Made by a program: the position numbers and the translations under genes. Positions 1 through 6,120 of a DNA stretch of 6,120 nt are shown one piece after another. The notes beneath the pieces are model-generated. The model was not told the DNA's origin, did no database searches, and worked only from the letters and a program-made list of their open reading frames with translations. Source of the stretch: Saprospiraceae bacterium (GTDB lineage Bacteria; Bacteroidota; Bacteroidia; Chitinophagales; Saprospiraceae); the NCBI GenBank assembly GCA_007128085.1, contig SKYC01000366.1:1-6120 (forward strand), read 5' to 3'. The number at the start of each line of letters is the position of its first letter. Position 1 is the stretch's first letter.

Positions 1-1881
1 AACGGTGACGGAAACCTCGATTTAATCATCAACAACATCAATGAAAAAGCCTTCATTAAGAAAAACCTGGGGTCGGACAACAACTACTTGCAAATCACTT
101 TGAAGGGACCCGAAAAAAACACCCGCGGAATCGGAACCAAAGCCTGGGCGACCACCGGAAATCTAACACAATATCTCGAACTCAACGGCAACAGGGGGTT
201 CCTCTCCACATCACAGCACATGTTTCACTTTGGGTTAGGTGATAACGATTCGGTCGATGAGTTATTGATTGTCTGGCCGGACAACACTTACCAGACACTG
301 AAAAATATCCAGGCCAATCAGAGGATACAGGTTGAATACAAGCCCCAGGGAAATTACAGCTATCCCTCCACAGAATCAAAAGAACTTCTTTTTTCCGACG
401 GCAGTGGTCAAAGGGGTCTTGATTTTCTACATATAGAAAATGAGTTTGAAGATTTTAACCGGGAGAGATTGATACCACACAGACTTTCCAGATTTGGCCC
501 CGGCTTGGCCATTGCCGATATCAATGGAAACGGTCTGGACGACATTTATGTAGGTGGCGCAGCTGGTCAAAGCGGTGTACTGTTCGTTCAACAAACCGGA
601 AACACTTTTGTGCGTATGACTCCGGAGGCTTTTGTCCAAGACAGTGCCAAAGAGGATGTTGCGGCTCACTTCTTCGACTCCAATGGCAATGGATTTATGG
701 ATTTACTGGTACTCAGCGGTGGCTACAACCACCGGATCAACCATCCGCTATACAACGACAGACTGTATATCAACGACGGAGAGGGCAATTTTACCCAAGA
801 GGCAAAATTCCCAAAAGTACCCACCAATTCAGGTGCTTTACTGGTTCACGATTTTGAAGGAAAGGGCGATGAATTGATTTTTGTTGGAGGACGAGCTCTG
901 CCATTGAATTATCCAACGCCTCCTGTCAGTTATATCCTAAAAAATCAGGAGGGAAAGTTTCAAAATTTGACCAAAGAAATTTTACCGGAGTTTGAAAGAT
1001 TGGGCATGATAACGGCGATTGAAGCCGCAGATTTAAACGGCAACGGCGTCGATGAATTGATCGTAACCGGTGAATGGATGCCCATTATGGTTTTTTCCTA
1101 TGAAAATGGAACCTTCGTTGATCGAACTGCTGAATTCGGGCTTGAACACACCAACGGATGGTGGAACAGCCTCCATCTAGAAGATTTAAATGGAGACGGA
1201 AAAAAAGAAATCATAGGTGGAAACCTTGGCCTCAACGCCCGTTTTACAGCTTCACAGGAAGAACCCCTCTTGATCATAGCAGATGATTTCGACAGAAACG
1301 GCATGATTGATCCCATTATGTGTTATTATCACGAAGGAGAAATCTATCCCTACCCCGGAAGAAATTTATTGCTCGAGCAACTCCCGGGTCTTAGGAGTAA
1401 ATTTCCGAGATTCCGCGACTATTCAGATGCGACCATTTACGAAGTATTGGAAACGGAGCAAATTGAAAATGCATTAACCTTAAAGACGTACACCATGGAA
1501 AGTACCGTTTTTTACTTGAAAGATGGAAAATATAAAGGCAGAGCACTTCCCCATGAAGCCCAGGTTTCCAAGGTGTTCGATATTCTTGTAGACGACTTCA
1601 ATAAGGACGGTATAAAAGACATCTTACTGGTGGGCAATTTTTACTATGCAGAGCTGGAGTCGGGACCCTACAACGCCAGTAAAGGAGTATTATTCATGGG
1701 AAATAATGATGGTTGGTTCGATTTTAAAGAAAACCGACACCACGGACTCTGGGCCACTTACGAAGCCAGAAAAATAAGGAAAATTAGATTGGGTGATCAT
1801 TCTGAACATCTCATTATTGCCAATAGCGACGGCCCTTTGCAATCCTTTGCATTGACCCCAACGGAAAAAATTGATTTTTAA
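1..1881 (+). CDS. FG-GAP/VCBS-repeat protein with ASPIC/UnbV domain (CRTAC1-like), 5'-truncated by the window
   Basis: The frame is open from base 1 to the TAA at 1879-1881 (626 residues), so the real start lies upstream; the TTG at 88 is only an internal codon. Residues 1-8 (NGDGNLDL) are the end of a calcium-loop repeat. Residues about 29-111 form an ASPIC/UnbV domain (GIGTKAW, HFGLGD at 76-81, VWP at 91-93). A second set of FG-GAP/VCBS loops follows, starting near D173 (INGNGLDD), D226 (SNGNGFMD), D284 (FEGKGDE, degenerate), D344 (LNGNGVDE), D395 (LNGDGKKE), D429 (FDRNGMID) and D532 (FNKDGIKD). Residues about 449-500 match a connecting segment that I recall from Bacteroidota proteins of this type, which are usually about 1,100 residues, so some 450-500 residues are probably missing. 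Such proteins are typically exported beta-propeller-like lipoproteins, often near SusC/SusD genes. Their biochemical role is not established. No type IX sorting domain is visible at the C terminus. The family call is firm; the function is not. Confidence 0.9.
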   Translation, partial: NGDGNLDLIINNINEKAFIKKNLGSDNNYLQITLKGPEKNTRGIGTKAWATTGNLTQYLELNGNRGFLSTSQHMFHFGLGDNDSVDELLIVWPDNTYQTLKNIQANQRIQVEYKPQGNYSYPSTESKELLFSDGSGQRGLDFLHIENEFEDFNRERLIPHRLSRFGPGLAIADINGNGLDDIYVGGAAGQSGVLFVQQTGNTFVRMTPEAFVQDSAKEDVAAHFFDSNGNGFMDLLVLSGGYNHRINHPLYNDRLYINDGEGNFTQEAKFPKVPTNSGALLVHDFEGKGDELIFVGGRALPLNYPTPPVSYILKNQEGKFQNLTKEILPEFERLGMITAIEAADLNGNGVDELIVTGEWMPIMVFSYENGTFVDRTAEFGLEHTNGWWNSLHLEDLNGDGKKEIIGGNLGLNARFTASQEEPLLIIADDFDRNGMIDPIMCYYHEGEIYPYPGRNLLLEQLPGLRSKFPRFRDYSDATIYEVLETEQIENALTLKTYTMESTVFYLKDGKYKGRALPHEAQVSKVFDILVDDFNKDGIKDILLVGNFYYAELESGPYNASKGVLFMGNNDGWFDFKENRHHGLWATYEARKIRKIRLGDHSEHLIIANSDGPLQSFALTPTEKIDF

Positions 1882-1887
1882 TCTAAC

Positions 1888-4473
1888 TTAATAGGTCGCC
1901 CGGCCGTGAATGGAGTTGCCAAAAAATACCGCATTGGCTAAAATATGGGCGGTTCCGTACCAATACCCTCTGAAAAAAGTTCCGTCAGAAAGGTGTATCA
2001 CCCGCCCCCTTCCAAGAGAACCTACTGCAATGGAAGGTGCATTTTTTAAGGGCTCCAGATGCCTCTTGTGAAGGTATCCGCTCGCCAACGGATCGTCGGT
2101 ATACCTCAATGGCGCTGCCAGATGATTGGCCGGAGAACTGATGGTCCACCTCTTTCTTTTAAATACGAAAAACTCCTCATTCTCGTAACCGAAAAACAAG
2201 GGATGCGTCAGGTCGGCTCTGGCCCGAAGTATTGAACCACCCACTGAAAGTGCACCATAAGCGGCAGCGATCTCGCTGTAAGACCTTACCGTATCCGGCC
2301 GGGATTCCAACCCACTGTGTTCCACCCTTGACAAATTATTGCGCGAAGCCCAACGAGAAGCACTTCCCTCCACTATTAAAGTATTTCCATCCCGCAAAAA
2401 GTTGTTCAATTCTCCTCCAAACGAACTCCCACCCGGAAAGTCCCGCAAAGAGGGGATAATCACTACATTGTAGTCCGAGAGCCTGATACCGCCCAACCTC
2501 CCTGTACGCACTCTGGTGACGGGTATGCCCAAATGGCGATCGAAGTAATACCAAATTTCTCCTGCTTTATTGGAATTCACTCCTTCTCCGGTCACCATCA
2601 ATATTTTTGGTTGATCAACCATCCTGAAACTCGGACTTCCCAAATCGATGCCGGAAAGAGACAATCCGCTTTCAACGGCATGTATCCTCAAACCTACCCT
2701 GGACGACAAATCGGTCAATATCCGATGGAGCTCGCCACCATCAACCGACTGAATTCCCGGTAGTATCAATATACTGCCGTACCCAAAATTTTTATCTCCC
2801 CCGACAGTTTTTACAGAAAATGGCGCAAAAGCCACCTTTGCTTTTATTCCCTTTTCCTGTAAATGATACAGCAATGAGGGAGCGAGAAAATCATTCCACC
2901 TGAATACATACCCCACTTCAGAAAGTGGGATTTCCTCAAAACACCCTTCGAACCGATAATGGTCAAAAGTCAATGGCTTCTCTAAAAACTCCTCCACTTC
3001 TGATTGGCCCACTTCTATGGCTTCGAGGCCAAAGGCCATGGACATTGTCCAGGTACTTACATCGTAAAACAGACTGTCCGGAAATTCATCCACGGTCTCA
3101 AAAATAGTGCGAACAAGCGAGTATCTCGGTTGCCCCAGCGGGATGTAGTAAAATTCCCGGTCGTTTTCGATGCCCTTGTGAACTTCAATATTGTGGGTGA
3201 GCATCATTTTAACCAGTTGATACGCCCTGTATGGATCCGACCCGGCTTCGATCCGATAGCCATCAAATGACTGATTTTTGGCTTCGGCCACTGCCTCTCT
3301 GAAAAATTCCGACTGATAATCCTGCAACTCTTTTTTCAACTCCAATGCGGCTTCCAAAGTGGAAAAACTCGTAATCAGTTGATTGCGAATGGTCTCGGCA
3401 AAAGTCAGTTTTCCGTGAATGGTTTGCTGTACATGCCCTCTTGAACTCGCCTGCTCAAACAAAATACCCACACAGCCCTGAATATCCGGGTAAGTGGATC
3501 CCTTGCCGTAGTAGTAGTCGTCAAAGCGCTCCTTGGTGTAATAAGGCACACGCAGGTCGTCCAGGGCAGCGGCGTGAAATTCACCTATAGCCGCTGTGAG
3601 CTCCTGATTGATTTCAGGAGTCATGGGATTGGTTCTCGAGGGCACGCCCGGTTGAAAGAAATAAGTGGCATTGGATCCCATCTCATGGTGATCGGTCAAA
3701 ACATTGGGTTTCCATTTTTGAAACATCCGGATCTTGCCCACCGATTCCGGATGTTGTACCGGCAACCAATCCCTGTTGAGGTCAAACCAGTAGTGATTGG
3801 TTCTGGATCGGGGCCAGGGTTCATTGAATTCATCGTCAGCGGGATCTACCACCTGACTGTAGACAGATCGCCTGCTGTTTACCCAGCTCACAAAGCGATC
3901 GTACCCATCGGGATTCATGCAGGCATCGAGAATGATTATGGTACTGTCCAGCAATTCGGCCGCTACTGCATCGGGTGCTGCGGCCAGATACCAGGCGTAC
4001 AAAAGTGCCGCTCCGGTACCGCTCGGTTCATTCCCGTGAGAAGTATAAGCCTGATACAAGACCAAAGGGTTGAACGCTCCCTCCTCACATGAGTAGGCTC
4101 CCGGATCTATGGAAGCCAAATGACACTCTCTCAACTCCTCGAGGCGATCGTGATTGTTTGGGGTACTGATCACTAGTGCAGAAATGGGTCGGTTCTCGTG
4201 GCTTCGTCCCATTTCTTTTTTTACAATGCGATCGCTGTTGTCGGCCAGAAACGTTAAAAAGTGCTCGACCTGGCTGTGGTTGGGATGCCAATCCCCGGGA
4301 GAAAAGCCCATGATTTGGTCGGGTGTCGGAAAGTCTTCCCTCACCTCTAATCCTTCAAAAAAGTAATCAAAATCAAATTCCTGAGCCCGGAGCGGGAAGG
4401 AAAGAATTAAACTCAATGCACACACTACACTCAACGACTTCAATACAAAATAACCAAAAGGCATAAGCTCCAT
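1888..4473 (-). CDS. Exported M14-family zinc carboxypeptidase with C-terminal GATase1-like domain
   Basis: This is an 861-residue secreted metallopeptidase predicted to cleave peptides, probably in the periplasm or outside the cell. Residues 1-30 look like a Sec signal peptide (hydrophobic 14-28, likely cut after LRA-30); C18 lacks a lipobox. The M14 catalytic domain spans about 60-370. Zinc ligands are H146 and E149 (SHGNEPSG) and H263 (DHHEMG). The substrate-binding pair is N233-R234 (DLNRDW), and the catalytic glutamate is E340 (FEQASSRG). All key residues are present, so it should be active. Residues about 615-760 resemble the non-catalytic GATase1-like domain of Bacteroidota M14 proteins (KILMVTGEGVNS, then YNVVIIPS); a nucleophile-elbow cysteine is absent. 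Length is normal for this group. The first ATG (4473) directly follows an in-frame TAA. A second ATG at 4464 has GGAG just upstream and also keeps the signal peptide, so the start could be M4. The substrate is unknown. Confidence 0.93.
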   Translation of the reverse strand: MELMPFGYFVLKSLSVVCALSLILSFPLRAQEFDFDYFFEGLEVREDFPTPDQIMGFSPGDWHPNHSQVEHFLTFLADNSDRIVKKEMGRSHENRPISALVISTPNNHDRLEELRECHLASIDPGAYSCEEGAFNPLVLYQAYTSHGNEPSGTGAALLYAWYLAAAPDAVAAELLDSTIIILDACMNPDGYDRFVSWVNSRRSVYSQVVDPADDEFNEPWPRSRTNHYWFDLNRDWLPVQHPESVGKIRMFQKWKPNVLTDHHEMGSNATYFFQPGVPSRTNPMTPEINQELTAAIGEFHAAALDDLRVPYYTKERFDDYYYGKGSTYPDIQGCVGILFEQASSRGHVQQTIHGKLTFAETIRNQLITSFSTLEAALELKKELQDYQSEFFREAVAEAKNQSFDGYRIEAGSDPYRAYQLVKMMLTHNIEVHKGIENDREFYYIPLGQPRYSLVRTIFETVDEFPDSLFYDVSTWTMSMAFGLEAIEVGQSEVEEFLEKPLTFDHYRFEGCFEEIPLSEVGYVFRWNDFLAPSLLYHLQEKGIKAKVAFAPFSVKTVGGDKNFGYGSILILPGIQSVDGGELHRILTDLSSRVGLRIHAVESGLSLSGIDLGSPSFRMVDQPKILMVTGEGVNSNKAGEIWYYFDRHLGIPVTRVRTGRLGGIRLSDYNVVIIPSLRDFPGGSSFGGELNNFLRDGNTLIVEGSASRWASRNNLSRVEHSGLESRPDTVRSYSEIAAAYGALSVGGSILRARADLTHPLFFGYENEEFFVFKRKRWTISSPANHLAAPLRYTDDPLASGYLHKRHLEPLKNAPSIAVGSLGRGRVIHLSDGTFFRGYWYGTAHILANAVFFGNSIHGRATY

Positions 4474-4573
4474 TTATTTTTTCTCAGATAAATTATCACA
4501 ACTTGAGAACCTAAAATTAGTTCATTCGGTCGAAATTTATCAATTTTGCAATAACTTCCTGAAGAAAGACAGC
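4474..4573. promoter_or_regulatory. Divergent intergenic region with two weak Bacteroidota-type promoter candidates
   Basis: This 100-bp A/T-rich gap must carry promoters for both the peptidase gene (leftward) and the small membrane protein gene (rightward). The Bacteroidota consensus is a TTTG box near -33 and TAnnTTTG near -7. On the - strand, TAATTTTA (4519-4512) matches five of six fixed positions, and ATTG (4544-4541) lies 21 bases upstream. This would give a leader of roughly 35 bases. On the + strand, CAATTTTG (4541-4548) also matches five of six, with TTAG (4517-4520) as a poor -33 box and a leader of about 22 bases. The + strand -7 box and the - strand -33 box share 4541-4544, so the two promoters could compete. 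In A/T-rich DNA such matches arise easily by chance. Confidence 0.3.
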
Positions 4574-4873
4574 ATGAACTTTATAATTGTTTACGTAATA
4601 ATTGCACTTTTCGCAGCCATCTTGATTTTAAACCTGTATTTCCGCATAAAGGTGCTGAAGCATTACAAATATCTGGTAAAAAACAGAGTTCAGTTCAGAA
4701 CCAGAGATATTTTCAATTCGGAGTTCATGGAAAGTGAAGTCTGTGCCAAATACCCCAAACACGCCGATCAAATCAGAAAATTTGTACGATACATTCGCTT
4801 TTCCGTGAGGATGGCCATCTCTCTTGTTGTATTGATTGCTATCTTTGGAGCAATATTGATGTATACCAGCTAA
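4574..4873 (+). CDS. Small two-helix inner-membrane protein of unknown function
   Basis: This 99-residue protein is not recognised as a named family. It has two strongly hydrophobic segments, residues about 2-23 and 80-97, separated by a polar loop of some 55 residues. The loop is rich in Lys and Arg next to both helices (R24, K26, K29, K32, K36, R38; R68, K69, R72, R75, R79). By the positive-inside rule the loop should be cytoplasmic with both ends facing the periplasm. The loop holds one cysteine (C57). No enzyme motif, lipobox or cleavable signal is seen. Membrane-protein composition and a clean fit between the divergent gap and the next intergenic region support a real gene. An overlapping reading frame of similar length on the other strand (4927-4628) lacks such organisation. 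The ATG at 4574 is preceded by purine-rich GAAGAAAG rather than a classic ribosome binding site. The gene appears monocistronic or leads weakly into the oxidoreductase gene 211 bp downstream. Confidence 0.75.
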   Translation: MNFIIVYVIIALFAAILILNLYFRIKVLKHYKYLVKNRVQFRTRDIFNSEFMESEVCAKYPKHADQIRKFVRYIRFSVRMAISLVVLIAIFGAILMYTS

Positions 4874-4914
4874 GCGGAAAAAATTATACTCTACCGCATT
4901 GCCCGCTTTCTTTT
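4872..4914 (+). terminator. Weak terminator-like hairpin after the small membrane protein gene
   Basis: AAGCGG (4872-4877, overlapping the stop codon) pairs with CCGCTT (4903-4908), and the strand continues into a T-rich run (TTTCTTTT, 4907-4914). The stem has only 6 bp and the loop is about 25 bases. CCGC at 4894-4897 could pair with GCGG (4874-4877) instead, with a shorter loop. The position is right for transcription termination, but the structure is weaker than a typical intrinsic terminator. Confidence 0.25.
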
Positions 4915-4989
4915 CAGTGGTTGACAATTAGTGTTTAAAACAAAAGTGACTGAACAGCGTATATCGCAAAAAAATACAAAGAGTCAAGC

Positions 4990-5008
4990 CGGTCTGCGAC
5001 CGCGCGGT
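4990..5008. repeat. GC-rich palindrome overlapping a small hairpin
   Basis: ACCGCGCGGT (4999-5008) is a perfect 10-bp palindrome. It overlaps a second possible stem in which CGGTC (4990-4994) pairs with GACCG (4998-5002) across a TGC loop. The two pairings use shared bases and exclude each other. The stretch from about 4985 to 5020 is clearly richer in G and C than the flanking intergenic DNA. The palindrome could be a dimeric regulator site or part of a structured leader. Its existence is seen directly; its function is inferred. Confidence 0.4.
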
Positions 5009-5009
5009 G

Positions 5010-5056
5010 AACTGCCGAACACAATAAGTTTCACTTTGAATTTCTCGTCGGCAGTT
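5010..5056. repeat. Perfect 9-bp inverted repeat upstream of the oxidoreductase gene
   Basis: AACTGCCGA (5010-5018) is matched exactly by its reverse complement TCGGCAGTT (5048-5056), with 29 bases between the arms. The loop contains a smaller stem, AAGT (5026-5029) with ACTT (5033-5036), and a Bacteroidota -7-like box, TCACTTTG (5031-5038), that has no good -33 partner. The right arm ends 28 bases before the ATG of the oxidoreductase gene. As DNA, the arms could be paired operator half-sites flanking a promoter; as RNA, a 5'-leader hairpin. No T-run follows, so it does not look like a terminator. Confidence 0.45.
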
Positions 5057-5084
5057 AATCGAAAGGAATTAAAAATTTAAATAA

Positions 5085-6077
5085 ATGAGAATAGGCGTAG
5101 CCGGTGGAGGACATCTCGGAAAGATACACATTAAGTGTATTCAATGGTTGCCGGAGTACGAACTGGTCGGTTTTTTCGACCCCAATCCTTCGGTAGCTGA
5201 AGAGGTTTCCGAGCGATTTGGAGTGAGAGCGTTTCCAAGTCTCGAGGCCTTGTTGGCCGAAATCGATGTGCTGGATGTGGTCTCTCCGACTTCTACTCAT
5301 TTTGAATTGGCCGTCAAGGGTCTTGAAGCTGGCTGTCATGTATTCATAGAAAAACCGGTTACTTCAAGCTTGAGCGCGTGCCAAAAATTGCTCAAAAAGG
5401 AAAACCGCAATAACGGCCTGAAAATAGCTGTGGGTCATAACGAGCGATTCAATCCGGCTTTTTTATCCGTACAAAACTCCATAAAAAACCCACAGTTCCT
5501 GTTTGCCAATCGAATGGCCCCTTTCAATCCCAGGGGCAGAGACGTTTCTGTCGTGCTGGATCTCATGATTCACGATATTGACCTGGTGTTGCTAATTGCT
5601 GAGTCGGCCGTCCAATCGGTCTCGGCCAATGGCTTTTCCCTTCAAAATGCTTCCTACGATTTTGTCAATGCCCAAATCGTTTTTGAAAACGGTTTAGAGG
5701 CCAACCTCACGGCCAGTAGAATTTCTCTCAAGCCGGTCCGGGAATTGACCGTTTTCCAGGACAACAGTTACATCACACTGGATTTTTTGGAAAAACAATC
5801 CAGCTTTATTAGAATAGCAGATGAGATAAAAGAGGGCCACCCGCATCACAGGGTCATAGAGTTACCTAAACCCGGGGGTTCCACCCAAAAAATTGTCATT
5901 GAAACGACCGAAAAAAGCGATATCAACGCCATTAAAATGGAGTTGAAATCGTTTTACAAATGCATAAAAGAAAATTCTTCTCCGTTGGTCAGTCTCAAAG
6001 AGGCCGCTGAAGCCATTGACCTGGCAGAAAGGATTATGGACGCCTGCGGAGATCCAAGCAACCATACAAACCATTAA
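5085..6077 (+). CDS. Gfo/Idh/MocA-family NAD(P)-dependent oxidoreductase
   Basis: This 330-residue protein has normal length for a two-domain dehydrogenase acting on sugars, inositols or nucleotide sugars, expected in the cytosol. Residues 1-120 form the Rossmann nucleotide-binding domain. They include the glycine motif G7-G8-G9-H10-L11-G12 and acidic D32 at the end of the second strand, which favours NAD over NADP. The family EKP signature with catalytic lysine K90 (E89-K90-P91) is also there. Residues from about 121 form the substrate-binding domain, with GHNERFNP (117-124) and DLMIHDID (159-166), where H163 and D159 sit where this family keeps its active-site residues. All motifs are intact. 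The combination of GHxERFNP, a PFxPRxxDVxVVLDL segment and MIHDID resembles, from memory, enzymes of the UDP-N-acetylglucosamine 3-dehydrogenase (GnnA) type. No partner aminotransferase or lpx gene is in the window, so the substrate is left open. The ATG directly follows an in-frame TAA (5082-5084), which rules out an upstream in-frame start; no well-spaced Shine-Dalgarno is present. Confidence 0.92.
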   Translation: MRIGVAGGGHLGKIHIKCIQWLPEYELVGFFDPNPSVAEEVSERFGVRAFPSLEALLAEIDVLDVVSPTSTHFELAVKGLEAGCHVFIEKPVTSSLSACQKLLKKENRNNGLKIAVGHNERFNPAFLSVQNSIKNPQFLFANRMAPFNPRGRDVSVVLDLMIHDIDLVLLIAESAVQSVSANGFSLQNASYDFVNAQIVFENGLEANLTASRISLKPVRELTVFQDNSYITLDFLEKQSSFIRIADEIKEGHPHHRVIELPKPGGSTQKIVIETTEKSDINAIKMELKSFYKCIKENSSPLVSLKEAAEAIDLAERIMDACGDPSNHTNH

Positions 6078-6120
6078 AGTCACCTGATTAAAAAAATGGA
6101 ATGTTCAATAAAAAATCATG

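Larger units (their letters stand above)
4874..5084. other. 211-bp non-coding region upstream of the oxidoreductase gene
   Basis: No convincing coding frame, tRNA or rRNA is seen here. Besides the hairpin, palindrome and inverted repeat listed separately, it has a TTGACA hexamer (4921-4926) without a matching -10 element at normal spacing, and the short symmetric GTTTAAAAC (4932-4940). The last 20 bases before the ATG are nearly all A and T, which is typical of leaders in Bacteroidota. Confidence 0.6.

Noticed and set aside
88..90. TTG at 88 as the start of the first gene
   Set aside because: The same frame is open to base 1 and encodes a calcium-loop repeat (NGDGNLDL) that belongs to the protein, so the gene is truncated by the window edge rather than starting here.
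1866..1879. A-run and T-run around the end of the first gene as a hairpin terminator
   Set aside because: The pairing would be A-T only, about 5 bp, and lies in the last codons of the gene; too weak for an intrinsic terminator.
3574..4092. 172-codon open frame on the + strand inside the peptidase gene
   Set aside because: It lies fully antisense to the M14 catalytic core, which has intact motifs; its translation shows no domain or sensible composition. It is a shadow frame.
4921..4926. TTGACA as a sigma70 -35 box
   Set aside because: No TATAAT-like element stands 16-18 bases downstream, and Bacteroidota mostly use a different promoter consensus.
4628..4927. 99-codon open frame on the - strand opposite the small membrane protein gene
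   Set aside because: Its translation has no membrane pattern or motif, whereas the + strand frame gives two clean hydrophobic helices with positive-inside charge. Only one is likely real.
4985..5060. tRNA or mobile-element end in the GC-rich leader
   Set aside because: There is no T-arm GTTCRA motif, no cloverleaf pairing, no CCA, no transposase fragment and no flanking target duplication that I can see.
6096..6120. Possible start of a downstream gene (ATG at 6096, 6101 or 6118)
   Set aside because: At most eight codons are visible in any frame, so neither the frame nor the product can be decided. A further gene in the same direction is plausible but not supported.

Overview
The window looks like chromosomal DNA of a member of the Bacteroidota, probably a free-living Cytophagales-, Flavobacteriales- or Saprospira-like bacterium. 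Three things point there. First, there is a long CRTAC1-like protein that carries FG-GAP/VCBS calcium-loop repeats on both sides of an ASPIC/UnbV domain. Second, there is an approximately 860-residue exported M14 zinc carboxypeptidase with a GATase1-like C-terminal half. Third, translation starts in A/T-rich contexts without a clear Shine-Dalgarno sequence; two genes begin at TAA-ATG inside an AATAAATG context. No sequence here fixes the genus.

Layout. Positions 1-1881 (+) hold the 3' part of the FG-GAP/ASPIC protein gene; its 5' end lies outside the window. It converges with the M14 peptidase gene (4473-1888, - strand), with only 6 bases between the two stop codons. A 100-bp divergent intergenic stretch (4474-4573) separates the peptidase gene from a small gene for a two-helix membrane protein (4574-4873, +). 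A 211-bp non-coding stretch (4874-5084) follows. It holds a weak terminator-like hairpin, a GC-rich palindrome and a perfect 9-bp inverted repeat. It leads into a Gfo/Idh/MocA oxidoreductase gene (5085-6077, +). The last 43 bases hold nothing that can be assigned with confidence.

How the genes relate. They do not form an evident single pathway. The first two encode envelope or exported proteins (a putative surface beta-propeller-type protein and a secreted peptidase), the third an inner-membrane protein of unknown role, and the last a cytosolic NAD(P)-dependent sugar dehydrogenase-type enzyme. Orientation changes and spacing suggest at least three transcription units. I see no defence system, CRISPR array, transposon, tRNA or rRNA. 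This appears to be ordinary chromosomal sequence, and the least explained part is the structured leader upstream of the oxidoreductase gene.
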